From Steromphala cineraria (taxonomy: Eukaryota > Mollusca > Gastropoda > Trochida > Trochidae), in NCBI GenBank assembly GCA_916613615.1, contig OU744725.1:55061575-55125574 (forward strand): 64,000 nt of DNA, read 5' to 3'. Both the position numbers and the translations under genes were made by a program. Of the stretch, positions 1 through 11,300 are shown piece by piece. The stretch's first letter is position 1. Every line of letters begins with the position of its first letter. Below the pieces are notes generated by a model. That model did not search any database. It saw only the letters and a list, made by a program, of their open reading frames with translations, and had not been told where the DNA came from.

Positions 1-889
1 AATACGATACACTGTTTTGAAACATATAAAAGAAGATATCATTTAACAAGAAAAATGTTTACATATAAATCACAGTCGTTTTGATTTTAAATTGTTTTAA
101 ACAGTATGCTAAAGGTTATTTTCCCCAAAGATTGCTGATAATTCTTGTTAGTCTTTTTATTCTGATTTAGTTATTGTTGTCCAACCCAATGTTTTCTTTA
201 CAATAAGGCTACACAATGAAAATACAACTTCATCATTTTCATAACGTTCATGCAATTAGTTATTTGATAAATACAGTTGCTCAAACCATCACGAGCTTTG
301 CATTATATTATTTACCTGCACTACAATAGTTATAGCTCGAAATCGAAGACCAGAATCCTTTCAAGTGATGTCATAGTATAGTTTTATATTAACTTCATGA
401 ACCATTACTTCATGACGTCATTCAAAAAGTACAACGGAATAAATGGTAACAGTGCCTTAGATCTTTATAAAACGCTACAAAATATGGTTAAAAATGTGTG
501 TTGGTTACATGCCTACTAACATATCTAGAAAAAATACGCCTTAACTTTAGCTCTTTACTGCCAATAAATATTGAACTAGTACCAATGACTTTGCAGCTTA
601 TCAGGCTTTACATTTAACTTTGCTTTAGGGTTTCTAATTTCTAATTATCTAATGAGTCTATAGACAATATTTTATCATTCTATACCTTGTGGTGTTAGAG
701 AAGAAGATGACAAAAAGGCTTTAGTAGGGGCCACAACATCAGAAATGCTAAAGTTTAGTGTGTATCAATTCAAAAATAGAATTTGTTCAAACATTCAAGG
801 AAATGTAAAAATGGTAAACGGAGTGACCCTCAATTGAGTTAGACTTAAAATAATTAAAAATAATTTAGGGCTTAAGTTCCAAAGGTTCA

Positions 890-1620
890 CCGATGCCTAT
901 TACAGGCCACAGGATCTTTAAAAGAGATAAATTAGTCCCCATTGCATAAAGATTGTGTCTACAAGGTTTCAGCTTTCTGGACCTCATGTTTGTTTTGGTA
1001 AAAGACGTAAATAGGTTTTAAAGGGACAGTAGCACGTTTTTTAATAATTTTATATTTTAAATTACACTGATAAGTGTAAGTTAATGCTAAATGTATTATT
1101 TTGACAGTGTCAATAAATTCACAACACAAGCCAATCATCTATAGTCAGAGGACAAAGCATAAAGATTCACATAAATCCATTGGCGGCCATTTTATGTAAA
1201 CACCTTTAATTCATTTTGTGTATGAAAAAGGAATTGCATGGCTAAACTTTACGTTATCTATTTTAATTATTACTGATTCATTTAGTTTTATACATTGTCT
1301 TTCGATTGGAACCATTAATTTTAATTTTCCTGACATCATAATATATTCCCCCTAAAACGTGCTACTGCCCCTTTAATGGCATGGTCCCTATGATCCTTAT
1401 TAGGGGACTCAGGGTCACCATAGCTATAAATGATAATCCTCATTAGTCAATGAGTTTGTACAGCAAGTTTCAGTCTTCAAAGCTTCTTTTTTTTAATAAA
1501 AATATGTCCAAAATGGACAACAATTAACGGATGGACTAACTGACTGACGGATGGATGGACAGACGCCGGACACCATACCAAGCCATAAGCCCATCGGCTG
1601 TCGGCTAATAGGGCATATAT
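890..1620. repeat. Diverged dispersed repeat split by a MITE
   Basis: The stretch has the wording of common molluscan dispersed repeats: 'caaggtttcagctttctgg', then 'gacggatggatggacagacg' and an 'agcccatcggctgtcggc' end. It is interrupted by the TTAA-type MITE at 1020-1375. No coding capacity is seen. The assignment to a repeat family is from memory of the pattern and is tentative. Confidence 0.4.
1020..1375 (+). mobile_element. TTAA-type MITE, GGGCAGTAGCACG family
   Basis: Ends are inverted: TTAAAGGGACAGTAGCACG on the left and CGTGCTACTGCCCCTTTAA on the right. The core contains the family words 'agtcagaggacaaag' and 'ccattggcggccatttt'. The TTAA at both borders fits a TTAA target duplication, as in Kolobok/T2 or piggyBac-type elements. 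It has no coding capacity. Confidence 0.85.
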
Positions 1621-2522
1621 TACACACAAGGTCGTATTAATTGAATTCAAAAACGTACTGCATACCTGACAAGCGTCGTAATGTATTTTTAAAATTCAAT
1701 TCTTCAAGTTTATAGCGTGCGGTTTATATCAGTTTTAAATGTTTCATTTGAAGAATTGACTAGCAGTTCAAGAGAGTAAATAGTTGCAGTGTACACAAAC
1801 GAAAGTAACAAAAGAAGATTTATACCAAACGTCTTTATTCCTATTGCACAGATTGTCAATTTTTGAGATGTAAATGTATATCGAAAATACACACTTCGTC
1901 TTATCAGAAGTTTTAGTCTCTCCATTTGACTGTCCGAGTAACTTAATAAGTACTCTTGAAGTAAACCCACAGATAAATCAGAGAAAATCATAAAACAATT
2001 GCTTTGTCTTTGTTCGTCTTAACGACACTTTATTTGTAAAAAAATACCGCGTCCTTATACTAGCTTAACATGGCTTATTGCCAGGGTTATGTCTGATTGT
2101 TTTGTCAAAAAAGTACAACGTTTTTCGTACAAAACTGTACTCATATGTATTCATATGTGAAGAATGTTGAGCTTTAATAATATGCATGCAGGAGAAATAT
2201 CAAACTGAATGAAATGCAATCGTAGTTCATTGTAAGTGCCGTATGAACACTATATGAACACATCATGCACAAATCACCTTTGTCGAGCAGAAATTGTTGT
2301 TGTAAAAATGTAATAGATTCGGTTTTAAAGCGGATTATTGAACTCTTTTCCTTATGTGTCATGTGCTCGTTCGTACAGTGATATGCAATATAAAATCATC
2401 ATTGTTCATTAGTAAAAACCTACTCTGGTATAGTTTCGTTTTTAGATTATGCATCAATCGTCAACCAAGAGACATGTCAAGCATGCACGATGCCTGTTTA
2501 AAGTTTAGGTTTGGTACGCGTG

Positions 2523-2581
2523 TGCAAGAAGCAAACAAATGCTGCTGAACATGCAAGAAGCAAACAAATGCTGCTGAACAT
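2523..2581. repeat. 29-bp direct duplication
   Basis: The phrase 'gcaagaagcaaacaaatgct' plus 'gctgaaca' occurs twice back to back. The same pair is present in the second copy near 21036-21094. Confidence 0.8.
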
Positions 2582-3778
2582 TAGAAGGTTGAGAATATAC
2601 ACATGTGACCAGTGAGATTTTATCAGTTGATATAGGGTAGACCAGGGCAAAGCGCGCCCTAGGGGCAAAATGACCAAGCGTTATTTCTTCTTAATGATCG
2701 ACAAATTTGTTATGACCAACCAATGAGAGTAAACAACATGAAGCACTGTGACACATGCTTGTATCGTTTTGCGGGGGTTGGGGACGTATGATATCAATTA
2801 TTCTAAAAAACATGATTTTGCTATAAGGAATGGATGTGACTAGATATACCATAAAAAACACAAAAGGGAAGTTTGAATCTAATGCACCTATGATGCACAT
2901 TGGTATCATGTTATCAATGACTAAAGAAATTCGTAACTATTTGCCTTAAGTTCCTATGATTTACATATCGAACACTACCCTCAATGGGGCAAAAAAAGCC
3001 GGGGAGCGCATTGTCCCGTGTGATCTAAATATATCCATGTTGCTAACTAATCGGTGGCTTTTTGTATTTCTAAAGCATACACGTATGACGTAAAAGAGTG
3101 TTTTTATTTATTTTGTGTCCATTGGCAAGGCACTTTATCCACAATGCACTCAGTGAAGCCTGAAATAACGGGTGTAGGTTGATTCCTTGCGCCTTCGGCA
3201 TAGTACAATCACAGTCAGGGTATTAATATGTAACGCTTTGTGCAACTGCGAAGCAGATGATAAATGCGCATCATAAGGGGCCTATCATTATCATTGTTAT
3301 TGTATACAGACCTTAGCATAATGATTCTAACATGTTTGGCGAATCATACTCATAATCATTTTCTATGGTTTATATGAACCAATGTTATTACAATTTACCG
3401 CGCATCGCATTACAATTTACCGCACACTTAGTGCTAACACTTTACCGCACCCCCTATTACAATTTACCGCACCTGTGTTTATTACATTTTACCGCATTTT
3501 TATTACAATTTACCGCAGTATTACATCTTACCGCGTTTATATTACAATTTACCGCAGTTATTACATCTTACCGCGTTTATTACATCTTACGTCGTAACAG
3601 GGTGACTAAGATCATGAGGAAATAGTCATAAAAACTGAAACACCAATGTGTTGTGAAGGTACTTCAAAACATGAAACTGGTTCTTATTGATATCGTTCTG
3701 CTCCTCGGGAGAACGATATGAATACGTACAATGATTTTTTTCAATACACTACAATATTACATTAAAAGAAATTATTTT

Positions 3779-4112
3779 AAAGGGACAGTAGCACGTTTTT
3801 TTTAATTTTATATTTTCAATATTCACTGAAAATTGTACGTTATTGCTAAATGTATTGTTTTGAAAGTGGAAAATGTTTTCATTAAACAAACAAATAATCC
3901 ATAGTCGGGGAACAACTTATTAGGTGCACAAGTCCATTGGCGGCCATATTTTAATTCATTTTGTGTAAGAAAAGGAATCGCATGATAGTTTATATTTGAT
4001 GTATTACTGCTTTTTTTAGTTTAAATACAATGGCTTTCAATTGGAACCTTTCATTTTCATTTTCCTGACATCACCTTATTTTCCCACTTAAAACGTGTTG
4101 TTGGCCCTTTAA
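3779..4112 (+). mobile_element. TTAA-type MITE, GGGCAGTAGCACG family
   Basis: The left end is TTAAAGGGACAGTAGCACG and the right end is a diverged AAACGTGTTGTTGGCCCTTTAA. The core has 'ccattggcggccata'. It is more diverged than the copy at 1020. The identical second copy is at 22292-22625. Confidence 0.8.
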
Positions 4113-4179
4113 AATTAAGAAGATTAATAAATTATTTTCCACTGCCACGAAGTTAAAGGCGGACGTAGAGCGTCCATTA

Positions 4180-4520
4180 AATGGGACAATTTTTCTCATA
4201 GATTATTGAGGATATGATCGCCAAATTGTGAGTCTTCGGGGTATCCATACCTTGATGGAGTTTGAAAATGAGAAACGTGACATTATTTTTCACCGAGTCA
4301 TGTCCATTTTCCCGCGTTTTTGGACTTTGTTCGAGGGAATCAAAGAGCACAACTTACTTAGGAACTATTTAAGATAAATAACCAAATTTGTTTGTGTGTG
4401 TGTGTCTTCAGGGTATCAATAACTTGATTGAGTTTGAAAATGACAATTGTACATTTTTTCTCGCATGTATAATGTCCCTTTTCTGGTATCTTTACTCTGA
4501 TATAGGACATTAAGGGAGAT
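4180..4520. repeat. Two diverged ~170-bp units, same family as 38870-39510
   Basis: The words 'ggggtatccataccttgatg' plus 'gagtttgaaaatgag' recur as 'gggtatcaataacttgattg' plus 'agtttgaaaatgac'. The same phrase occurs three times in tandem at 39.0-39.4 kb. A short (TG)n lies at about 4393. Confidence 0.6.
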
Positions 4521-4620
4521 TATAGTGGGGAGTTTGATGAATACGTCAACTATTTGTATAATGTTGTAAATATGTATAAAATGCTTTTTGATACTTTATT
4601 TTGTAAAAAAAGAAATCATT

Positions 4621-4860
4621 CTGTCTCAGGGTACGAACGATACGCTTACTCCACTAATCTGTATCCTGGGTTCAGAAGTTAGATTCGCTCGCGCGGCCCG
4701 ACTTGGGATATAGCCAATCAAATCATCTTATCGTTGAAATTTTATCGCGAAGGTGGCGAGAAAAGGATTCGATTGGCTAAATCGCTGCGCGAGTTAATCT
4801 AGCTTCTGAGCCCAGGGAACAGATTAGTGGAGTTAGCGTTACGTTCGTACCCTGAGACAG
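4621..4860. mobile_element. 240-bp palindromic MITE
   Basis: Both ends read CTGTCTCAGGGTACGAACG inward, and the inverted similarity runs on through 'ctccactaatctg' and towards the centre. This gives arms of about 100 bp with some mismatches. No reading frame is present. The identical second copy is at 23134-23373. Confidence 0.8.
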
Positions 4861-5216
4861 GATGATAAGAAATATGCCTTTTATACTGTAATGGATCATC
4901 ATTGAATTATTATAGTTTTACAAATGTGCCGGTGGTTATGCATGTTCTTTTTTAATCCTTATAATTAGCATAGATATAATAATGATGTTGATGAACACGT
5001 CAACATTTTGTATAATGTTGTAAATTTTTGTTAAAATGCTTTTTTATACTGTTATTTAAAAAAAAGAAGAAATATGCCTTTTATAATGTAATGGATCATT
5101 ATTGAATTATTGTATTTTTACAAATGGGTCTATGATTACGCATGTTCTTTTTTAATCCTTAAAATTAACATAGATAAAATAAATGGTCTAATTCAAGTCG
5201 TTGTTGTTATATCTGT

Positions 5217-5546
5217 TAAATTTTTTTTTAATTTGTCACTGATAATTGTAAGTAAGTGTTAAATGTATTATTTTGACAGTGTCAAAAATCTCATTACACA
5301 AGCCAATCATCCATAGTCAGAGGACAAAGTATGAAGATTCATTTAAAATCCATTGGCGGCCATTTTCTGTGAACACCTTTAATTTTCTGTCAGAAAAAGG
5401 AATCGCATGGCTAAACTTTACTTTATATATTTGAATTATTACTGCTCCATTTAGTTTAAATACATTGCCTTAAATTGGAATCATTCATTTTCATTTTCCT
5501 GACATCACCTTATATTCCACCTAAAAACGTGCTACTGCCCCTTTAA
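5217..5546 (+). mobile_element. TTAA-type MITE, 5' end lost
   Basis: The core matches the GGGCAGTAGCACG family ('agtcagaggacaaagtatga', 'ccattggcggccatttt') and the right end CGTGCTACTGCCCCTTTAA is intact. The left terminal repeat is replaced by a T-run. Second copy 23730-24059. Confidence 0.8.
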
Positions 5547-5868
5547 CAATTTAAGATGAAGGAATCTCATTTACTGTTTCAAGAGTCTGATCAACCAGGA
5601 TATGGTTACAGAAACCGAATCAGGGATGATATTTCAACTTATGCATTTATGCTCTTAAAACATAACATAAGTATCTGGTGAATATGTTAGCGGCAATATC
5701 GTTTATGCTTACATAATTTATGGTAACCAGGAAATGGGGAGCATGTTATTTTAGCGCAGGCATAAGCGGTTCTAGTGCTAATGCCTATAACTTTGACACT
5801 GTTTCCGGATGAACTACTTTCTGTTATGTTTAAAGTTCTAAATTAAAGACCCATCGTCATACTGAAAT

Positions 5869-6026
5869 CACAGGGACTTGTAATGCAGAAAACAACAGAG
5901 TAAAAAGCTTTTTTAGTCGACGATCCAGCACATATACTATATAATACTTTTTATATAGTATATGTGCTGGATCGTCGACTAAAAAAGCTTTTTACTCTGT
6001 TGTTTTCTGCATTACAAGTCCCTGTG
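5869..6026. mobile_element. hAT-like perfect palindromic MITE
   Basis: This is a 158-bp element that starts CACAGGGACTTGTAATGC and ends in the exact reverse complement. The two 76-77-base arms pair without a mismatch I can find and enclose a loop of about 6 bases. It is flanked by an 8-bp direct repeat ACTGAAAT (5861-5868 and 6027-6034), the target-duplication length typical of hAT elements. It has no coding capacity. Transcribed, it would form one long perfect hairpin. Confidence 0.9.
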
Positions 6027-6267
6027 ACTGAAATGTGGTTCGTGATGAAGTTTAGCTATGAGAAAAAAATCACTCGGTAGAAAAATCTTCGTCGAAAGTT
6101 TTATATCATATTGACATGTTTTAATCAACAATAACATTCGTAATTCGACGTCCAAAGAACAGTATCCTCTGCAAAAGTGCCATAGCATTTAACGAAGCCG
6201 CTTTCGTTGACATCATTATTATGTGAGTAGGATTTACAGAAACAGGCGTAAAACACACGAAATGACC

Positions 6268-6437
6268 GTCAATGGATTTTATGTGAATCTCCAAACTTTG
6301 TCCTCTGACTATGGATGATTGGCTTGTGTAATGTGATTTTTGACACTGTCAAATTAATACATTTAGCATTAACTTACAATTATCAGTGAAATATTTGATA
6401 TATAAAATTATCAAAAAACGTGCTACTGCCCCTTTAA
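6268..6437 (-). mobile_element. TTAA-type MITE fragment
   Basis: Right half of the GGGCAGTAGCACG family in reverse orientation ('atggatgattggcttgtgta' through CGTGCTACTGCCCCTTTAA). The other half is missing. Second copy 24781-24950. Confidence 0.8.
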
Positions 6438-6439
6438 AC

Positions 6440-7489
6440 AATGCGTTAATATTTTATCCCAGGATTCAAGTAATCAAATTACAAATTCAACTTTATAGCT
6501 TTCATTTAAGATATGATAACTGTTTTCACATCATTTGACACTAATTTGTTATCTCCTCATTTGAAAACTTAAATCAACTGTGAAAAGGCTGAGTTATGTC
6601 AAAATGAATTAAAATTGATATACTGTTTGAACGTTAAATGACGCTTTCCGTTGATGACTTATTTTAATAGAACAAATCTTTACACGAAAAATAAAATATA
6701 TTTTTGATGTACTTACTTCAAACGTTTTTCCTGAGACAATTGTCAACTGTAAGGTGGGCTCGACCCGCAGCTTCTGGTGTTCGCTGTCAACCAGCATAGC
6801 CAATTGTATACAATGCACTACATCTTCAAAAAACTGTTCTTGTCAACCAGATGTCAAACATCTCAATTAATATCCTTATCAAACTAACGTTTAAGACTGT
6901 TTTGTGTAATGAAAAGTTCATCGGTAGCCAAGTTTACCTGTCAGGTGAAGTTGAAATGCGGTGATGCAAGGTTTAAGCTAATTAAGCAGGATAGCCCTCC
7001 AATAGGTTACCACGGAGAGTTGAGTTTTAGGGATACGCAAAGCAGTTTTCAAACTTTAAGTCACTAAAACTCCAATAATTGACAGTGACTTTGCTAAGTA
7101 GATATGGTCCTCAAAGTGTCCATTAAAATTGTTTATTGTTAGTTTGATAATGCGTTGGACAGTAAAAGACTTTGACGGCCCTCCTTAATGAGAGGGAAGG
7201 ACGTTTTTCCGTGGAAACAAAATTTGTTGGATAGTATCCACTCAAAAGAAAGGCGTAAGAAACGAAAGATCTATCAGCGCTAAACTTGTGAAGAACCCTG
7301 TCACGGCGTGACGATGCATTGCAGCGTGTCATTTCAGATTTTTATTTTTTTATTCTATCAAAACAAGGTGGAAATCTGTTGTGTTTTTTCCGTTTAGATG
7401 TATTTCTAAATATGATGTTCGTCAGTGATTTTAAGTGGATTGCCGGACTCTACTGTAACTACGTATTTGAAATAAAAAATTAAAAAACC
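6440..7489. other. Gene-poor spacer upstream of gene copy 1
   Basis: No exon, RNA gene or terminal-repeat element is recognised. Short frames on the reverse strand here (for example 7123-7332) have no family signature and no flanking splice logic. The identity breakpoint between the two large copies (7249) lies inside. Confidence 0.6.
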
Positions 7490-7745
7490 GGGGTTGTGGC
7501 TCAGTTGTAGAGTGTCCACTCGTCACCCGGAAGACCGGGGTTTGATTCCGGGTCGCGTCATACCAAAAGACGTTAAAAGGTGGGATTTGTTGCTGCCTTG
7601 CTTGAAACTCAGCATTGTAAAGGCAGAACAACGCATTAACTGGCGATGCACAGTGGCTGCCGGGCGCAAATGCACAAAGCAAATTTCAAATACGACATGT
7701 ACTAAGGTCAATAAAGTGTTATTATTATCATTATTAGTATTATTA
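7490..7745 (+). mobile_element. tRNA-derived SINE
   Basis: The head contains an A-box-like TGGCTCAGTTGTAG and a B-box-like GGTTTGATTCC at tRNA-like spacing. A body follows ('ttgctgccttgcttgaaact', 'cagcattgtaaagg') and the tail is 'aataaagtgttattattatc' with more ATT. Bivalve SINEs with a tRNA head and a conserved central domain look like this. The head lacks a full cloverleaf and runs straight into the body, so it is not a tRNA gene. Confidence 0.75.
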
Positions 7746-7924
7746 AATGTGATAGAAATAACATGATGTATTTCTAATGGTCACAAAAGTCACACCACGT
7801 TGACTTGATGTTAAATACAGCATAAATTATATCGAAACAAACTTGAAATCTTACTACGTTTATTAAATGATTAGAACTATGAAATGAAGCAAGATGGCAG
7901 ACTAAAGGTTGATAGATCCTTCTC

Positions 7925-7932
7925 TATATAAA
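7925..7932 (+). promoter_or_regulatory. TATA-box candidate, gene copy 1
   Basis: TATATAAA preceded by 'ccttctc', 315 bases before the first in-frame ATG. The same box is kept at 26398-26405 in the second copy although flanking bases differ. A T-rich acceptor-like 'ttttttttag' near 8203 would allow a small 5' UTR intron. Confidence 0.4.
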
Positions 7933-8239
7933 ACTGGATGCTAGTTATGGAGTCTCATGTTTAAAATGTACAGTCAACATTTACCACAATCTTCAAAGAT
8001 TCATAATTCTATTAAATCAACATCAATAAGATGTAATCAACATATTATTGAAACTGAAAATGAATCCTTATCATCCTTTAAGTTGACAGTTTTCTTTCCT
8101 TCTGCAAAGGAAATAATAAATTAATTTATATATTTCCTTATAATATTCAAATTAAAAACTTGATATTTAAACTCTATTTATCAAAATAATTGGTTTTTTT
8201 TTAGAAGAGGAACAATTTTAATTTCAGAAAAGAACATGT

Positions 8240-8321
8240 ATGTTCATTGACAGTACAGTTATGACGTCAAACTTATTTATACTATTAGCAGTTTTGATAT
8301 TGAACGTTCACACTGGTTCAT
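8240..8321 (+). CDS. Copy 1 exon 1: signal peptide
   Basis: Encodes MFIDSTVMTSNLFILLAVLI and NVHTGS. A second in-frame ATG at 8261 gives a more typical signal peptide (MTSNLFILLAVLILNVHTGS) and may be the real start. The donor is CAT|GTAAGT and the exon ends in phase 1. Confidence 0.75.
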
Positions 8322-11300
8322 GTAAGTATTATAATTTGATGTTTTATTTGATATAAGTAGTTCGTGTTCATTTCCTGATAACATGCATGTAATGTTCTGT
8401 ATGATCTGAAAGTATTATTGATTATCGAATAGATCATCTAATGATAAGGAATAATTTATCATTATTTATTTCTCAAAAGTAAACCAAAATTTCTACCTGA
8501 CATGTTTTTTGCATTTAAAATATCAAAGTTTCAAGCAGAGATCCTATCATAATGGGTTTTGTTTATCATGAAACAAACAAAAACTGTGAACAAAAGTATA
8601 TAAACACACCGAGGACGTCAATTGCTTGAGAAACCACACTTAACAATAAAAGACACGGGTAAATAAAGCTTGCGTCGGCCAAATGCAATGTGTTTTGACA
8701 TTTATGTCCTCACTCGTGCTATATCATTCTCTCCCCACAGGGGTAGATAAAGTCATAGAATGTTGATACTACCTCTGTTCTAATAAGACCAAATCCGTTG
8801 TTTTCGGACAAATTTGCATCACAATCCATTTGAATTCAACAAATGACAACGCTTCTCGCATGGAAAGGGTGGTTCTTATCACAATGCCTTTGCCCTGATT
8901 CAGTAGCCAAAATGATGATTTAGAACATCGTCGCCGATTGCACAACTAACTTTGATTGCCTCCAATCTCCCATTCTACACCACAAACTCGGTTAATTAGA
9001 ACAGAGGCTGTATCAACATTTCAAGACTTGATCTGCCTTTGTTGGCATTCAGTTGTCTATACCACTTTCCTCTGCGTTGAACCATCCTGCAGCTACTCAA
9101 AGATTGTTCTTCCTCTTTTGAAAAAATAATGTTATTTGGAAATTGACCTCTGATTTCTTAAGTGTAGTATATTGAAAGCATCGACTGATTTCATTCTCTC
9201 ATGTCACATCATTCAAGCCAAGACTAAGACTAATTAAAAATGCTATAACACGTCCCTACTTTTGCATCCAAATTTGCTTTATGTCGATGCAATGATATAC
9301 CCAAGAGACCACAATCTTAAGGGCAAGATGCAGCTTTCAAATATACCTGCATAAATGGAATCATTTACCTGAAAACAAATATTCTTGCAGCATATGTATG
9401 CACTATTCTTTTAAAGGGTACATTTTTATGGAAATCAAATTAGTGCCTAGTTCATTCGAAGTGAAATATATTATCAATTAACACAATTTACAAAACTTCA
9501 TTTCAACTTCCGGTTTTTCAAAGCGAACTTCAAAAACTTCATATAACATAGAAACATAAGGCAAGTCTATAAGGCTCATAAAGTCACATGTGAGAGTTGA
9601 TGTAAAATAAAGTTTACTATTTAGGCGACAAATGCATTTTCGAATCTCACTCTAGAGCCGGATGGGAGTCAACCAATGTCTGCTTCACCCAGATGTATAT
9701 GAACCTGAATTGTCAACAAAATTCAATTTAAAAATTAATAATTAATTCGAATCTTAACTTTTAGGTGACGACAAATGCATTTCCGAATCTCACTCAGACG
9801 TCGCATGGGAGTCCATCAATGTCTGCTTCACCAGAAGACATGTCAAACTTCTAACTTGCTCTGGAGATGACAAACTCGTCATCACGGATGTCGTACAACG
9901 AATCAAAAGGAGGCTTTGTACTTCAGTTGAAGATTGTTGCAAAAGCAAAGACAGTGATAGGTTCAAGGATACGCTAAGCTGCGGAAAGACGAATCCAATG
10001 TTTATGAAAACATTGAGTGAAATAATGAGAAAATGTAACGGAAAAAAAATCTGTACTTTTCTGGAACCGAAGTCATCAATCTGGCCATTTATACAACAGG
10101 GAAAACATGCAAATGCATCACATCTGAAGATCAGTTATAAATGTGACAACTGTAAGTATAAAGTGTTTTTATTACTTTTGAGCATGAATACGTATTCTTA
10201 TTTCAACTTTTACTTATCTAAAATGCGTTCATTACCGTCAAAATTATAATTTACGACCCTGTTATCCCAAACCTTGCATATGGTTACTTAATCATCTCTA
10301 ATCTACTCGGTTCTCCTTTCAGTATTGACAGTTATGAAATCGAGGGGTTGTCTCAAAACCTCTTTTTTTACAACTTGACATATTCAAAATAAGCAATTAT
10401 GACAGTCTCCTGAAAATTCACTTATTCATGGTCAAGGCAAGGTCGATAAAACTGTTTGTATCCTCGACATGCAAAGTGGTCGAACCTTTATGTGCTTCAT
10501 AGGAAGAGTAATTGTGTGGCTACAAGGTGGTTCAAAAGAAAAGCTTTGGTCTCTTTGAATGCAACAAAATTTCGGTGCAACATTCCTCTATGTTGAACAA
10601 TCCCGAAACCATACAATGGTTCTTCCTCTTTGAAGATGTCATGAAGAAATATAGATTTGACCCTTCTCTCTTTTAAGAAACATATTTCTGTAAATTTCAC
10701 CATGTAATAGTGAAGAAATGGCGTGAATAACATTTATCCAAAAAATTGCATAACCATGACAAGAGTCATAATTATTTGACTTTTTTTGTAACTGGTATTC
10801 CTGCTTATCATACCAATGGTAACATGGTAAACCATGCATGTGATATTGGAAAATACATTCCTTCCGCCTGTTGATCAATATGATCAAACATAACGTTGAA
10901 ATAAACAACGAGATTGTCACTAACAACATTATTCAAAATTACAGGGCCCAGGTATGAAATGTGTGGAAATGTCTCAGGAGAGGTATCTCTTCCATTCTAC
11001 ATTAGCAAGTCTCCACGAAACCACCTCAACTGTTTATGTGATATCTACGCCGAGAATCAGGGAATATTCTTTTTGGATGTTATGGAGATACTATTGGGAT
11101 CTGACAGGGAAAGTTCTCTCACAATTGGAAATTCGACACACAAACATAATTTCAGCGGTGGTCAAGATACTCTTGTTCTTAACCGGAATTTGGATTCTTG
11201 GTCCAAGGTTTCAGTTGCCTTGGTGACATACAAACGGAAGCAACCAGTGAACATCTTGATAAGGTTTAAAGGTAAAGGATAATGATCTCATAACTATTTA

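Larger units (their letters stand above)
1..3599. mobile_element. Right part of 5.4-kb tandem-repeat-TIR element (copy 1)
   Basis: This is the same sequence as 18514-22112, the right two thirds of the element described at 16716-22112. The right terminal array of GCGGTAA-type repeats (reverse strand) is at 3383-3599 and is followed by GGGTG at 3600-3604. The left end would lie about 1.8 kb before the window. No transposase is visible. Confidence 0.7.
1..7248 (+). repeat. Segmental tandem duplication, copy 1, identical block
   Basis: Every stretch compared between this block and 18514-25761 is the same at a constant offset of 18,513 bases, including MITEs, SINE-free spacer and short frames. 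The first mismatch I see is at 7249 (A here, T at 25762), followed by several more within 100 bases. The duplication probably starts upstream of the window because base 1 already matches. The block ends about 1 kb before the start codon of the downstream lectin-like gene, so it forms that gene's upstream region. Confidence 0.93.

Noticed and set aside
3365..3625. Overlapping frames rich in LQFTA/ITIYR repeats (also 21878-22138 and 16698-16964)
   Set aside because: They translate the terminal arrays of the 5.4-kb element.
7490..7565. tRNA gene
   Set aside because: A- and B-box-like words are present, but there is no complete cloverleaf and the sequence runs into a SINE body and ATT tail.
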